The notes beneath the pieces were generated by a model. It searched no databases. It saw only the letters and a program-made list of their open reading frames with translations, and was not told the DNA's origin. Position numbers and translations under genes: made by a program. A DNA stretch of 64,000 bases from Actinomycetospora callitridis (GTDB taxonomy: Bacteria; Actinomycetota; Actinomycetes; Mycobacteriales; Pseudonocardiaceae): contig NZ_JAQZAK010000001.1 of assembly GCF_028737265.1 (NCBI RefSeq), positions 372,001 to 436,000 of the forward strand, written 5' to 3'. Of the stretch, positions 10,951-19,761 are shown in pieces (the stretch's first letter is position 1; each line of letters begins with the position of its first letter).

Positions 10951-11885
10951 GCCCTGTGGGCACGGCCCACGAGCCCGACACGCTCGGCGTGCCGAGGGGC
11001 CTGGGCGACCTCGTCGGGCTGTTCCGGGAGATCGGTGACCTCAAGCGGGTGCACGTGGCCGGCCGTCCCGGCTCGATCGCCGACCACGCCTTCCTGCGCG
11101 CGTGGTCGGCGCTCGTCGCGGGCGAGGACCCGGCGAGGGTCACCGCGAGCGAGTGCGCCGCCGCCGTCGCGGGGGCGCGGCTCGCCGGACTCGACGGCCC
11201 GGTGCTGTGCGACGCCGGACTCACCGCGGACCAGGCGCGGGCGGTGCGGACGCGGGCGATCGAGGAGGTCGGCGCCGCGCTGCCCGAGGGGCTGTGCGCC
11301 CTGCTGGCGGCCGCACCCGACCCCACCGAGGACGCCGGGCCCACCCCGGCGTTCGCGGCGACGCTCGTCGACCAGCCCCGCGCGGGCGCGACCGCCCCCG
11401 GGCGGCCGCGCCTGATCGTCGAACCCCCCGAGGACCACGGCGAGCACTGCTGGGCGGTCGCGGTGTGCGGCGCGCTGCTGGCGGGGGAAACGGGCGCGGA
11501 GCCGGGCGACGCCTTCCTGCTCGGTCTGGCCCACCACCTGCACAACGTGGCGCTGCCCGACGCGGGGTTCGCGGGCGAGATGCTGCTCGGCGAGCACCTC
11601 GAGCCGATGCTGGAGCGGCTCACCGAGCGGGAGCTCGGGACGCTGCCCGACGCCCTCGCCGCGCGCGTGCGGGACCTGCTCACGGCCCGGGCCGACGCCG
11701 ACGGTCCGCTCGGTCGCGCCTTCCACGCCGCCGACGTGCTCGACCGCGTGCTGCAGGTCCACCACCACGCCCGGGCCGCCGCGTTCACGGCCCGCGACGC
11801 ACTGGTCGACCTCGAGCTCGTGCACGACTCGCCGGTCTCGGCGTACCACGACGCCGTGCTCGCCGAGGCGGGATTGGTGCCGTGA
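10947..11885 (+). CDS. divergent HD-domain protein
   Basis: 312-residue soluble protein. The C-terminal half carries a helical HD-like metal site: H164 in HGEHCWAVAVC, H196-H197 and H199 in GLAHHLHNVALPD with D205, and a late FHAADVLDRVLQVHHHARAA helix. The usual HD doublet is replaced by HH, so a phosphohydrolase role is inferred from fold only. The N-terminal 150 residues (GDLVGLFREIGDLKRVHVAG and on) match nothing I recognise. GTG 10947 overlaps the upstream stop as GTGA. In context it could remove the phosphate from a cyclitol or pseudodisaccharide phosphate, the step that lacks a dedicated gene in mycothiol synthesis; this is inference. Confidence 0.72.
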
Positions 11886-13021
11886 CCGCACTCCACGACC
11901 CCGTGTCGGGGCGCCCGCTGACGCCCGACACCCCGCACTCGCTCTCCGACGGTGCTCGCCGCTGGCCGGTGTTCGACGGGATCCCGTACCTGCGGGTCGG
12001 TCGCGACGAGCTCGTCGCGACCGCCCTCGCCGCGCTCGACGACGGTCGGGTCACCGAGGCCGCCGCGGCGCTGCTCGCCGACAACGACGACTGGTGGGAC
12101 CAGCCGCCACCCCCGCCGGATGCCCTCGCCGACGCCTACCGGGCGGCCGCGGACCCGGGCACCACACTGCGCGACGCCGTCGCGGCGCTGGGCCTCGGAC
12201 GCGTCGGCGACTACTTCCTGCACCGCGACCACGACCCGTCGGGGCTGGCGGTCACCGCGCTGGTGGCGACGCACCCGCCGGCGGGCCGCGCGGTGGTCGA
12301 CCTCGCCTGCGGAGCCGGGCACCTGCTGCGCCGCCTCGCGCTCGAGCCGGGGGAGCCCCCGGCGGCGACCGGCGTCGACATCGTCTTCGCCAAGCTCTGG
12401 CTCGCGCGGCGCTTCGTGCTGCCGCCCCACGCGCACGTCCGGCTCGTCTGCGCCGACCTGCGGGCCGGCTGGCCGATCGTGCCCGACGGGGACGCCTGGG
12501 TGTCCTGCCACGACACGCTCTACTTCCTCGACGACCCCGGGGACGTCCTGCGCCGCGCCGGCGACCTCGCCGGGTCGGGCGGAGCGGTCCTGGCGGCGCA
12601 CTGCCACAACGTCGAGCACCCCCTCGGGGCCGCCGGCCACCCCCGTTCCGTGCCCGCGTGGGCCGGGCTGCTGCCCGGAGCCCTGACCTACGCCGAGGAG
12701 GAGCTGACCGCGGCCGCGCTGGCCGCCCGTCCCGCCCGTCCCGCGGAGCCCGGCGCGCTGCGCGCCACCGAGGCGGTCGCCCTCGCCCTCGACCGGGCCG
12801 GTGCGCCGCCGCGGCCGGATCTCCTCGGGCCGGCTCCCGGCGCCGAGCTGCACCCGAACCCGCTCTACCGCGGCGGCGTGCGGAGGTGGCCGAACCCGCG
12901 GTGGGCCGACGAGTACGGCGACCGCGTCGCGGCCTACCTCCCCGAGCACGTCCCCGTGGGGATGGGCCGGGACGAGGCGGCACGGCGCCGGGTCCTCGTC
13001 GAGCTGCCGGACCGCTGGTGA
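11882..13021 (+). CDS. SAM-dependent methyltransferase with Trm112-like N-terminus
   Basis: 379-residue class I methyltransferase. Residues 5-40 (DPVSGRPLTPDTPHSLSDG, then WPVFDGIPYLR) resemble the small Trm112/YcaR domain but lack its cysteines. The SAM-binding motif I is AVVDLACGAGHLLRRLAL near residues 137-154, with GVDIVFAKLWLARRF as motif post-I, VCADLRAGWPI and DAWVSCHDTLYFLDDP as later motifs, placing it with small-molecule methyltransferases. The last ~100 residues (YAEEELTAAALAARP to the end) are a family-specific tail. Start GTG overlaps the HD gene stop by four bases. The likely substrate is the pathway intermediate of this operon; O-, N- or C-methylation cannot be decided. Confidence 0.82.
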   Translation: MTALHDPVSGRPLTPDTPHSLSDGARRWPVFDGIPYLRVGRDELVATALAALDDGRVTEAAAALLADNDDWWDQPPPPPDALADAYRAAADPGTTLRDAVAALGLGRVGDYFLHRDHDPSGLAVTALVATHPPAGRAVVDLACGAGHLLRRLALEPGEPPAATGVDIVFAKLWLARRFVLPPHAHVRLVCADLRAGWPIVPDGDAWVSCHDTLYFLDDPGDVLRRAGDLAGSGGAVLAAHCHNVEHPLGAAGHPRSVPAWAGLLPGALTYAEEELTAAALAARPARPAEPGALRATEAVALALDRAGAPPRPDLLGPAPGAELHPNPLYRGGVRRWPNPRWADEYGDRVAAYLPEHVPVGMGRDEAARRRVLVELPDRW

Positions 13022-14037
13022 GTGCCGTGACGGGGTGGGGCGTGGTCGGGCTCGGCTGGGTGGCCCGCGACCACGTGCTCCCGGCCGTCGCCGCCGACCC
13101 GCACGCGCACGTCGTCGCCGTGTGCGACCGCGACCCCGAGGCGCTCGCGGCGGTCGGCGACGGCGTCGTCACCACCACCGACCTCGCGGAGCTCCTCGCC
13201 CTCGACGGCCTCGACGCGGTCTACGTCGCGACGCCCAACCACGCCCACCTGCCGGTGGTGCGGGCCGTCGCCGCGGCCGGGGTGCCGGTGCTGTGCGAGA
13301 AGCCGATGGCCCACACGGTCGACGACGCCGCCGCGATGGTCGCGGCGGTCGGCGACGGGCTCGCGGGCACCGCGTTCGACCAGCGCTTCCATCCCGCGCA
13401 CCAGCGCGCCGCCGATCTCGTCGCCGAGGGACGGCTGGGCACCGTGACCGCGGTCCGGATCGTCTACGGCTGCTGGCTGCCGCCGGAGTGGTTGCCGCCG
13501 CACACGCCCTCCGACGGCAGCAACTGGCGAGTGGACACGGCGCTGGCGGGCGGCGGCGCCGCGATCGACCTCGCCCCGCACGGCATCGACCTCGTCGGGA
13601 CGCTGCTCGGGGAGGACCTCACCTCGCTCACCGCGGTCACGCGACGCCGCGTGCACCCCTACACCGACCCCGCCGCGGACGACAGCGCCGCGCTGGTGGG
13701 GGCCACCGCGTCGGGGACGATCGTCACCGCGCACGTCAGCTTCTGCCTGCCCGACGCGCTGCCCCGCCGGCGCCTCGAGGTCGTCGGCACCCGCGGCCAG
13801 CTCGTCGCCGAGAACACGCTGGGCCAGGTCGCGGGCGGCTCGCTGACGTTCGTCGACGCCGCGACGGGCGCCGCCGAGGCGGTGGCCTTCGACCCCGACG
13901 GGCCGTTCGACCGCCAGGTCGCCGCCTTCGGCGCCGCGGTCCGCGGCGACCGCGACTGGCCCTTCCCGCTCGCGCGGGACCTCGCCCTGCACGAACTGCT
14001 GCTGCACACCCTCGAGAAGGAGGCACCGTGCCCCTGA
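13018..14037 (+). CDS. Gfo/Idh/MocA family oxidoreductase
   Basis: 339-residue NAD(P)-dependent sugar or cyclitol dehydrogenase. The Rossmann signature GWGVVGLGWVARDHVLPAV opens the protein; DAVYVATPNHAHLPVV and VLCEKPMAHTVDDAA follow, the latter holding the family's catalytic lysine in EKP. The C-terminal half contains NWRVDTALAGGGAAIDLAPH, matching the family's GGG..D.G.H substrate site. Members oxidise inositol, glucose, or nucleotide sugars at a ring hydroxyl. Beside an inositol-phosphate synthase-like enzyme and an IolE/IolI-like TIM barrel, oxidation of a cyclitol to an inosose is the natural guess. GTG start overlaps the methyltransferase stop by four bases; a GTG three codons later is possible. 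Confidence 0.87.
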   Translation: MSAVTGWGVVGLGWVARDHVLPAVAADPHAHVVAVCDRDPEALAAVGDGVVTTTDLAELLALDGLDAVYVATPNHAHLPVVRAVAAAGVPVLCEKPMAHTVDDAAAMVAAVGDGLAGTAFDQRFHPAHQRAADLVAEGRLGTVTAVRIVYGCWLPPEWLPPHTPSDGSNWRVDTALAGGGAAIDLAPHGIDLVGTLLGEDLTSLTAVTRRRVHPYTDPAADDSAALVGATASGTIVTAHVSFCLPDALPRRRLEVVGTRGQLVAENTLGQVAGGSLTFVDAATGAAEAVAFDPDGPFDRQVAAFGAAVRGDRDWPFPLARDLALHELLLHTLEKEAPCP

Positions 14038-14858
14038 CCCCCTGGACGTGCACGAACTGCGGGCACTGGCAGCGCTGGTTCGCGACGCCGCCGTCGTGCC
14101 CGGTGTGCACCGACGTCCGCAACGCCCTACCCGACGACGGCTGGGACTTCCGGTCCCTCGACGAGATCGCCCCCGGCCGGGAGGCCCGGTGGGCCGAGGT
14201 CCGCCCCGGCATCACCGGCTACTGGTGCGAGCCGCAGGTCGGCCTCGGCACCTGCGGCTGGGTGATCGAGACCGACGAGGGCCTGGTCGGCTGGGAGGGC
14301 GCGGGCTTCTACCCCGACGAGGCCCTCGCCGAGCTGCAGCGCCGGGGCGGGCTCGCCGCGCTCGCGGCCAGCCACGTCCACGGGTACGGCGCGCTGTTCC
14401 AGCTGCAGGACGCCCTCGAGCCGGAGATCCTCGCCATCGGGGTCCGCGACCTGGAGTGGACCAAGACGTTCCGGGTGACGTGGCCGCTCGACGACCGCCA
14501 CGAGTTCGCCCCCGGCCTCGTCGCCCACCGCACCGGCGGCCACTTCGACGGGCACATGGTGCTGCACGACGAGCGGCGCCGCGTCCTGTTCTGCGGCGAC
14601 ATGCTCAAGGCGAGCCTGGACGACGCCGGCCGCCCGACGGGTCTCTCGGCCCACAAGGCGTTCCACGCCCAGATCCCGCTGTCGCACCAGGAGATCCGGG
14701 ACGCGCGCAAGGTGATCGGCGAGCTGGAGTTCGACGCCGTCGCCACCCCGTTCGAGTTCGTCGACGGCGTCACGACCGCCCATGTCCTCGCGCTCTACGA
14801 CCGGCTCCTCGCCGGGCGTCCGGTGGCCGGACCGATCCCGCTGGAGGAGCTCTCGTGA
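14028..14858 (+). CDS. zinc-ribbon plus metallo-beta-lactamase fold protein
   Basis: 276-residue protein with an N-terminal rubredoxin-like zinc knuckle (Cys8, Cys11, Cys24, Cys27: CTNC and CPVC) fused to an MBL-fold domain. In the MBL part the HxHxDH motif is reduced to H116-V-H118-GYG (no Asp/His pair), while GGHFDGH (H172, D174, H176) and CGDML (D191) resemble later metal motifs. The active site is therefore probably rearranged, perhaps single-metal or redox rather than classical hydrolysis. Its start overlaps the oxidoreductase gene by ten bases, the longest overlap of the operon. A hydrolase, lactonase or electron-transfer role in the pathway is possible; I cannot choose. Confidence 0.8.
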   Translation: MPLTPWTCTNCGHWQRWFATPPSCPVCTDVRNALPDDGWDFRSLDEIAPGREARWAEVRPGITGYWCEPQVGLGTCGWVIETDEGLVGWEGAGFYPDEALAELQRRGGLAALAASHVHGYGALFQLQDALEPEILAIGVRDLEWTKTFRVTWPLDDRHEFAPGLVAHRTGGHFDGHMVLHDERRRVLFCGDMLKASLDDAGRPTGLSAHKAFHAQIPLSHQEIRDARKVIGELEFDAVATPFEFVDGVTTAHVLALYDRLLAGRPVAGPIPLEELS

Positions 14859-16405
14859 CGGTGGACGCCCCGGCGGACCTGGACGCCGTCACCCGGGCCT
14901 ACGACGACGCGCTGCCCGCGGGTGAGGCCGGCGACTTCACCCTCGGGGGGGCCGACCGCACCGGGGTCCACGTCGTCGCCGCCGACTTCGCCGACCCCGG
15001 CGGCACCTGGCCGCGCTCCGGGTCGTTCGGCTACGGGCTCTCCGCAGCCCGGGCCCGTGTGGCCGCCCACGCGGAGCTCATCGAGGAGATGCTGCTCTCC
15101 CGGCACCTGCGCGACCTGCCCCGCACCCGGGACTCGTACCGCGCCCTGCGCGCGCGGCACGGCGCGGACGGGGTGGTCGACCCGGTCGCGCTCACCCTGC
15201 CCGCCGGCGCCGTCGTCGATCCCGACGCGCCGCGCTGGTGGGTGCCCGCCACCCGGGTCCGGACGGGCGAGACCGTGCTCGTCCCGGCCGAGTTCGCCGC
15301 CGCGTACCCCGTCGACCTGCCGTGGCAGGACCCGTCCGAGCGGCTGATCACCGTCATCACCAACGGGTGCGGGGCCGGCGACACCGTCGAGCGCGCGCTC
15401 GGACACGCCCTGGGTGAGCTCCTCCAGCGCGACGGCAACGCCACCGCCTTCCGCGCCGTGGACCGGGGCATCGTGATCGACACGGGACCCGACGACGAGC
15501 TGGTGCGCGACCCCGACACGCGCCGGCTGCTGGCACACCTGCGCGACGCCGGGATCCGCGTCGTCGGGAAGCTCGCCGCCACCGCGTTCGGGGTGACCGA
15601 CCTGCACGTGGTCGGGCACGACGTCACCGACGCGGACGCCCCGCACCCGATCGCGCTCACCGCGTGCGGCGAGGCCGCCCACCCCGACCGCGAGGTCGCC
15701 CTGCAGAAGGCGCTCCTGGAGTTCTGCTCCGCGCGGGTGCGCAAGGTCTTCGCGCACGCCGGCCTCGACCAGGTCCGCCCGCTCGCGCCCGGGACGTACT
15801 GGGAGCGCGAGCTCGCCCACCCGCTGCCGCCCCAGGAGGGGCGCGCCTTCCGGGCGATGCGGGACTGGACCGGCCGCAGCGCCCGCGAGCTGCGGACGCT
15901 GCTGGAGCCGACGGTGCTCGCGGAACGCTCCCGCATGGCGTTCGACGCGCTGCCCACCGTGGCACCCGGCGCGCTCGACGAGCCCGCGGCGCTGCTCGAC
16001 GACCTGCTCGGCCGGCTCGAGGGGTTCGACGTGCTCGCGGTCGTGGCACGCAGCGACAGCGCGTGCGCGGTCAAGGCGATCGTGCCCGGCCTGGAGGTCG
16101 AGACGATGTCCTACGGGCGCATCGGCCGGCGGGGGGTCGAGCGGCTGCTCGAGCGGGCGGGCGACCCCGACGACCCGGCCGCCGGGCTCGTCGGGCTGGG
16201 GGACCCGCCGCACCCCGGGGCGCTGCCCGTGGTGATGACCGAGGACGACGCGCAGCGGCTGGCCGCCGACCACGGCAGCGACCGTGCGTGGCTGGACCGC
16301 GACCGCGTCGACGCGGTCGTCGGCGACCTCTACCCGCTCTACCGCGAACCGACCCGACACGCGGTGGGCAGGGCGGCCGCGGGGGAGGAGGTGGAGCTGC
16401 GATGA
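14855..16405 (+). CDS. YcaO-like ATP-dependent amide-activating enzyme, stand-alone
   Basis: 516-residue YcaO-domain protein. Known YcaO enzymes use ATP to phosphorylate an amide oxygen and so allow attack by Cys/Ser/Thr, sulfide or amines. Helices matching the ATP/Mg site are visible: RARVAAHAELIEEMLLS (about residues 65-81), HALGELLQRDGNATAFRAVD (about 184-203) and VALQKALLEFCSARVRK (about 281-297). The third helix has Ser where many members have Gln, and the C-terminus lacks the PxPxP tail of azoline-forming enzymes. No E1-like or TfuA partner gene and no evident precursor peptide lies next to it, so a non-ribosomal small-molecule substrate is more likely. GTG start overlaps the previous gene by four bases. 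Confidence 0.88.
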   Translation: MTVDAPADLDAVTRAYDDALPAGEAGDFTLGGADRTGVHVVAADFADPGGTWPRSGSFGYGLSAARARVAAHAELIEEMLLSRHLRDLPRTRDSYRALRARHGADGVVDPVALTLPAGAVVDPDAPRWWVPATRVRTGETVLVPAEFAAAYPVDLPWQDPSERLITVITNGCGAGDTVERALGHALGELLQRDGNATAFRAVDRGIVIDTGPDDELVRDPDTRRLLAHLRDAGIRVVGKLAATAFGVTDLHVVGHDVTDADAPHPIALTACGEAAHPDREVALQKALLEFCSARVRKVFAHAGLDQVRPLAPGTYWERELAHPLPPQEGRAFRAMRDWTGRSARELRTLLEPTVLAERSRMAFDALPTVAPGALDEPAALLDDLLGRLEGFDVLAVVARSDSACAVKAIVPGLEVETMSYGRIGRRGVERLLERAGDPDDPAAGLVGLGDPPHPGALPVVMTEDDAQRLAADHGSDRAWLDRDRVDAVVGDLYPLYREPTRHAVGRAAAGEEVELR

Positions 16406-17250
16406 GCGCCCCGACACCCCCGCTGCGCTGGGCGTACAACACCAACGGGCTCTCCTCGCACCGGTTGGACGACGCGCTCGCCCTGCTCGCCGACCACGGC
16501 TACGCCGGCGTCGCGCTCACCCTCGACGTCGCCCACCACGACCCGTTCGCCCCCGACCTCGCCCGGCGCACCGCGGCCCTCGCCGACCGGCTCGGCGAGC
16601 TGGGCCTGGGCAGCGTCGTCGAGACGGGTGCGCGCTTCCTGCTCGACCCGCGACGCAAGCACCACCCGACGCTGGTCAGCGCCGACGCCGCCGACCGGGC
16701 CCGGCGGGTCGACTTCCTGCGGCTGTGCGTCGACGTCGCCGCCGACCTCGGCAGCGAGGCCGTGTCGTTCTGGGCCGGGGTGCTCGGCGCGGACCTCGAC
16801 CGCGACGAGGCCTGGACGTGGCTCGTCGAGGGCGTGACCGCGGTGGCCGAGCACGCCCGCGCGCGCGGCGTCACGATCGCCGTCGAACCGGAGCCCGGCA
16901 TGCTCGTCGACGACTGCGACGACTGGATGCGGCTGGCTCTCGACGTCCCCGAGGTGTCGATGGCCCTCGACACCGGCCACTGCATCGTCTCGGGGCGCTG
17001 GTCGCCCGAGGGCGCGGTCCGCGAGTTCGCCCCGCTGCTCGGCGCGGTCGCCGTGGAGGACATGCCGCGCGGTGTCCACGACCACCGCGCCCCGGGCGAG
17101 GGGGACATGGACCTGCCGGCCGTCGTCGGGGCCCTGCGCGAGGTCGGGCACCGCGGTCTGGTCAGCCTCGAGCTGTCCCGCGACTCCCACCGCGCCGACC
17201 AGCTCGTGCCCCGGGCCATCGAGACGCTGCGAGCCATGGAGGTCACGTGA
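16402..17250 (+). CDS. sugar phosphate isomerase/epimerase-like TIM-barrel protein
   Basis: 282-residue AP-endonuclease-2/xylose-isomerase-like TIM barrel. It begins WAYNTNGLSSHRLDDALALL, and metal-ligand positions are recognisable: Glu in IAVEPEPGMLVDD, Asp/His in ALDTGHC, His in VHDHRAPGEGDMDLPAVV and Glu in LVSLELSR. The family includes IolE/IolI (inosose dehydratase/isomerase), hydroxypyruvate isomerase and the EboE protein; the EPEPGM stretch and the early YNTNG recall the EboE branch. Position next to an inositol-type synthase and a Gfo/Idh oxidoreductase suggests keto-sugar or keto-cyclitol chemistry. ATG 16402 overlaps the YcaO stop as ATGA. Confidence 0.84.
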   Translation: MSAPTPPLRWAYNTNGLSSHRLDDALALLADHGYAGVALTLDVAHHDPFAPDLARRTAALADRLGELGLGSVVETGARFLLDPRRKHHPTLVSADAADRARRVDFLRLCVDVAADLGSEAVSFWAGVLGADLDRDEAWTWLVEGVTAVAEHARARGVTIAVEPEPGMLVDDCDDWMRLALDVPEVSMALDTGHCIVSGRWSPEGAVREFAPLLGAVAVEDMPRGVHDHRAPGEGDMDLPAVVGALREVGHRGLVSLELSRDSHRADQLVPRAIETLRAMEVT

Positions 17251-18491
17251 GGATCTGCTTCGTCTCCCGCCGCTACTGGCCCGCGGTGTCGGGCATGAGC
17301 GCGTACGCGGAGAACCTGCTGCGCCACCTCGTGCGCGCGGGCCACGACGTCACGATGATCTCCCAGTACCGGGGGGACCCGACGGGACGCGCGGTCTACG
17401 GCGGCGGCCCCCCGCCGCCCGACCGCATCCCCGCCGGCGTGGAGGTCGTGGCGCTGGAGGCGCACGGCGAGCAGGAGGTCGCCGAGGGCCGGCCCGCCGA
17501 CTTCGAGGCCGATGTCGCGACGATGCAGGCGACCATCGCCCGGCTCCACGCGGAGCGCCCGTTCGACGTGCTGCACGCCCAGTACGCCTACCCCAACGGG
17601 CTCGCGGTCCTGCGCGCCGCGCACGAGCTCGGCCTGCCCGCCGCGGTCAGCGTGCAGGGCGGTGACGGGCACTGGGTGGGCACCTGCTGCGCCACCCACC
17701 GTGAGCTGGTCCGTGCGGTGTTCACCCACGCCCCGGCGCTGGTCATCGGCTCGCCGTCGTTCGCCGCCGAGGTGTCCGCCCGCCACGACGTCGCCCCGGC
17801 CCGCTGGACGATCGTCTCCGGCGCCACCGACACCGAGCGCTTCACCCCGCACGGCGAGCCGGGCGCGCTCGGCGACCCGCCCACGCTGCTCTACCACGGT
17901 CGCGTCGACGCCCGGAAGGGCGTGCTCGACCTGCTCGAGGCGCACCGCATGCTGCTCGACGACGGCCGCGGGGTGCGTCTCCTCGTCTCCGGGATCGGGC
18001 CCGACACCGCCCTCGTCGCCGAGCGGGTCACCGAGCTCGGGCTCGCCGACCACGTCGAGCAGCTGGGCTACACGCTCTACGAGCAGGCGCACGAGGTGTA
18101 CGGGCGCGGGGACGTGTTCGTCAGCCCGACCTACGCCGAGGGGTTCTCCAACACGATCCTCGAGGCGATGGCCTCGGGGCTGCCCGTCGTGTCCACCGAC
18201 GTCGTCGGGGTGCGCGACTGCGTGCGGCCCGACGACAACGGCGTGCTCGTCCCGGCGAAGGACCCGCGGGCCCTGGCGGACGGGATCGTGCGGGTGCTCG
18301 ACGGCGAGGAGCTCCGGGTCGGCATGGCCCGCCGCGCCCTCGACGAGGTGCGGGCCGTCTGGTCCTGGCCGGTGATCGCCGACCGCGTGACGTCGGTGTA
18401 CGACCTGGTGCGCGACGTGCCGGTGCCCGCCATCGCCGACCCGCCCGTCGACGCCGACTGCCGCTTCCGCGCGGCGCCGCACCTGCTGTGA
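17247..18491 (+). CDS. GT-B glycosyltransferase family 4
   Basis: 414-residue retaining glycosyltransferase with two Rossmann-like halves. The N-terminal acceptor domain begins RICFVSRRYWPAVSGMSAYAE with the FDVLHAQYAYPNGLAV strand; the donor domain shows LYHGRVDARKGVLDLLEA and the EX7E motif region YAEGFSNTILEAMASGLPVV. The family includes MshA of mycothiol synthesis, which moves GlcNAc from UDP-GlcNAc to inositol 3-phosphate. This protein is not an obvious MshA orthologue (no strong sequence claim is possible here), but the combination with an upstream inositol-phosphate synthase-like gene and a downstream PIG-L deacetylase repeats mycothiol logic. GTG start overlaps the TIM-barrel stop by four bases. 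Confidence 0.9.
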   Translation: MRICFVSRRYWPAVSGMSAYAENLLRHLVRAGHDVTMISQYRGDPTGRAVYGGGPPPPDRIPAGVEVVALEAHGEQEVAEGRPADFEADVATMQATIARLHAERPFDVLHAQYAYPNGLAVLRAAHELGLPAAVSVQGGDGHWVGTCCATHRELVRAVFTHAPALVIGSPSFAAEVSARHDVAPARWTIVSGATDTERFTPHGEPGALGDPPTLLYHGRVDARKGVLDLLEAHRMLLDDGRGVRLLVSGIGPDTALVAERVTELGLADHVEQLGYTLYEQAHEVYGRGDVFVSPTYAEGFSNTILEAMASGLPVVSTDVVGVRDCVRPDDNGVLVPAKDPRALADGIVRVLDGEELRVGMARRALDEVRAVWSWPVIADRVTSVYDLVRDVPVPAIADPPVDADCRFRAAPHLL

Positions 18492-19261
18492 GGGTGGTAG
18501 CGGTCAGCCCGCACCTCGACGACGCCGTGTTCTCGATCGGGGGGACCCTCGCGCGCCTCGGGGAGACCGGCTCGCAGATCGAGGTCGTCACCTGCTTCAC
18601 CGGCTCGGTCGACCCGGCCACGGCGACACCGTTCGCGCTGTCGACCCAGCTCGACAAGGGGCTGGCGGCCGACGTCGACTACATGGCGCTGCGCCGCGAG
18701 GAGGACCGGGAGGCCCTGCAGATTCTCGGGGTCGCGGGCCGTCACCTCGACCTGCTCGAGGCACCGCACCGGGGCTACGACAGCCCCGCCGACCTCTTCG
18801 CCGGCCGGCACGGCGGCGACGACGTCGGCCCCGCACTCGCCGAGGCACTGGCACCCGTCATCGACGGTGCCGACCTCGTCCTGGCCCCGCAGGCCCTCGG
18901 CGACCACGTCGACCACCAGTGGGTCGGCGCGGTGGTGGCCGATCTCGTGGGCGAGGACCGCCGGGCCTGGTGGCGCGACACCCCGTACGTCGTCCGCGGG
19001 CCCGACGCGCTTCCCATGGCGCACGTGCGCGGTCCGGAGATCGCAGTGGACGTGACCGAGGTGCTCGACCGCAAGATCCGGGCCGTGGCCTGCTACGCGA
19101 CCCAGGTGCCGTTCCAGTTCGGGTCCGTCGCGGCGGCCGGGCCGGCACTGGCCTCGCTCGCCCGGAGCGAGGGGGAGCGGTGCGGGACCGCGGCCCCCGC
19201 CGAGGTGCTGGTGGCGGCACCCGCCGCGCGCGACGCCTTGGCGTGCGTCAGAGTCGGGTGA
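18488..19261 (+). CDS. PIG-L family N-deacetylase
   Basis: 257-residue zinc-dependent LmbE/PIG-L deacetylase; known members remove acetyl from GlcNAc-type sugars (PIG-L, MshB, BshB, antibiotic deacetylases). The zinc-binding PHLDD is at residues 8-12 (His9, Asp12), followed by FSIGGTLARL; the second motif is LGDHVDHQWVG with His140, Asp142 and His143. GTG start overlaps the glycosyltransferase stop as GTGA, and this is the last gene of the operon. A GlcNAc-carrying intermediate made by the preceding GT4 is the obvious substrate, generating a free amine that could be acylated or otherwise modified. Its 3' end overlaps the convergent gene at 19248 by 14 bases. Confidence 0.9.
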   Translation: MRVVAVSPHLDDAVFSIGGTLARLGETGSQIEVVTCFTGSVDPATATPFALSTQLDKGLAADVDYMALRREEDREALQILGVAGRHLDLLEAPHRGYDSPADLFAGRHGGDDVGPALAEALAPVIDGADLVLAPQALGDHVDHQWVGAVVADLVGEDRRAWWRDTPYVVRGPDALPMAHVRGPEIAVDVTEVLDRKIRAVACYATQVPFQFGSVAAAGPALASLARSEGERCGTAAPAEVLVAAPAARDALACVRVG

Positions 19262-19670
19262 GCAGCTCGTCGAGGTTGGCCCGGATGCGCGCGACCGGGG
19301 CGGCGGTGGGTTCGCGGGTGGCGAACTCGCGACCCGTGGCGCCGTCGAGGAAGGTCTGACCGGCGAGGGTGGACTGGCGCAGGTGGTAGCCGGTCTCGAG
19401 CCAGAAGCGGTTGCCGTGGGCGTCGAGCTCGATCAAGGGCCGAGCTCGGCTGAAGAACGCGCCCGCCGCGTAGGTCCGGATCCGGTTGATCGACGATGCG
19501 CCGAAGTGCACGTGCTGCATGGCCCGCAGGAGGTCGTCCCCGTAGTGGATGTCGAGGACGATGAAGCCCGAGTCGCTGTCCGGGTCGTAGCCGACGGCTG
19601 GGACGTCGACGGCGGTGACGATCTCGAACCACCAGGCGTTGTCGTACGCGACGAAGAACCGCAGCGGCAT
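19248..19670 (-). CDS. hypothetical protein, 5' end uncertain
   Basis: 140-residue soluble protein from the first ATG; no family recognised. It is rich in aromatic and acidic residues (FFVAYDNAWWFEIVTAVDVP). The reading frame stays open upstream of this ATG for at least 27 codons with coding-like composition (VFTLFDPAHYELDDGYLETT) until it runs into the tRNA-Arg gene, without a normal start codon. So either translation begins at 19670, or a longer gene lost its 5' end at the tRNA. Its 3' end overlaps the PIG-L gene by 14 bases on the other strand. No function can be proposed. Confidence 0.6.
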   Translation of the reverse strand: MPLRFFVAYDNAWWFEIVTAVDVPAVGYDPDSDSGFIVLDIHYGDDLLRAMQHVHFGASSINRIRTYAAGAFFSRARPLIELDAHGNRFWLETGYHLRQSTLAGQTFLDGATGREFATREPTAAPVARIRANLDELLTRL

Positions 19671-19761
19671 GCGCGAGTCGTCGGACAGGGTCGTCTCGAG
19701 ATAGCCGTCGTCGAGCTCGTAGTGCGCCGGATCGAAGAGGGTGAAGACGGACCGCGGAGGG

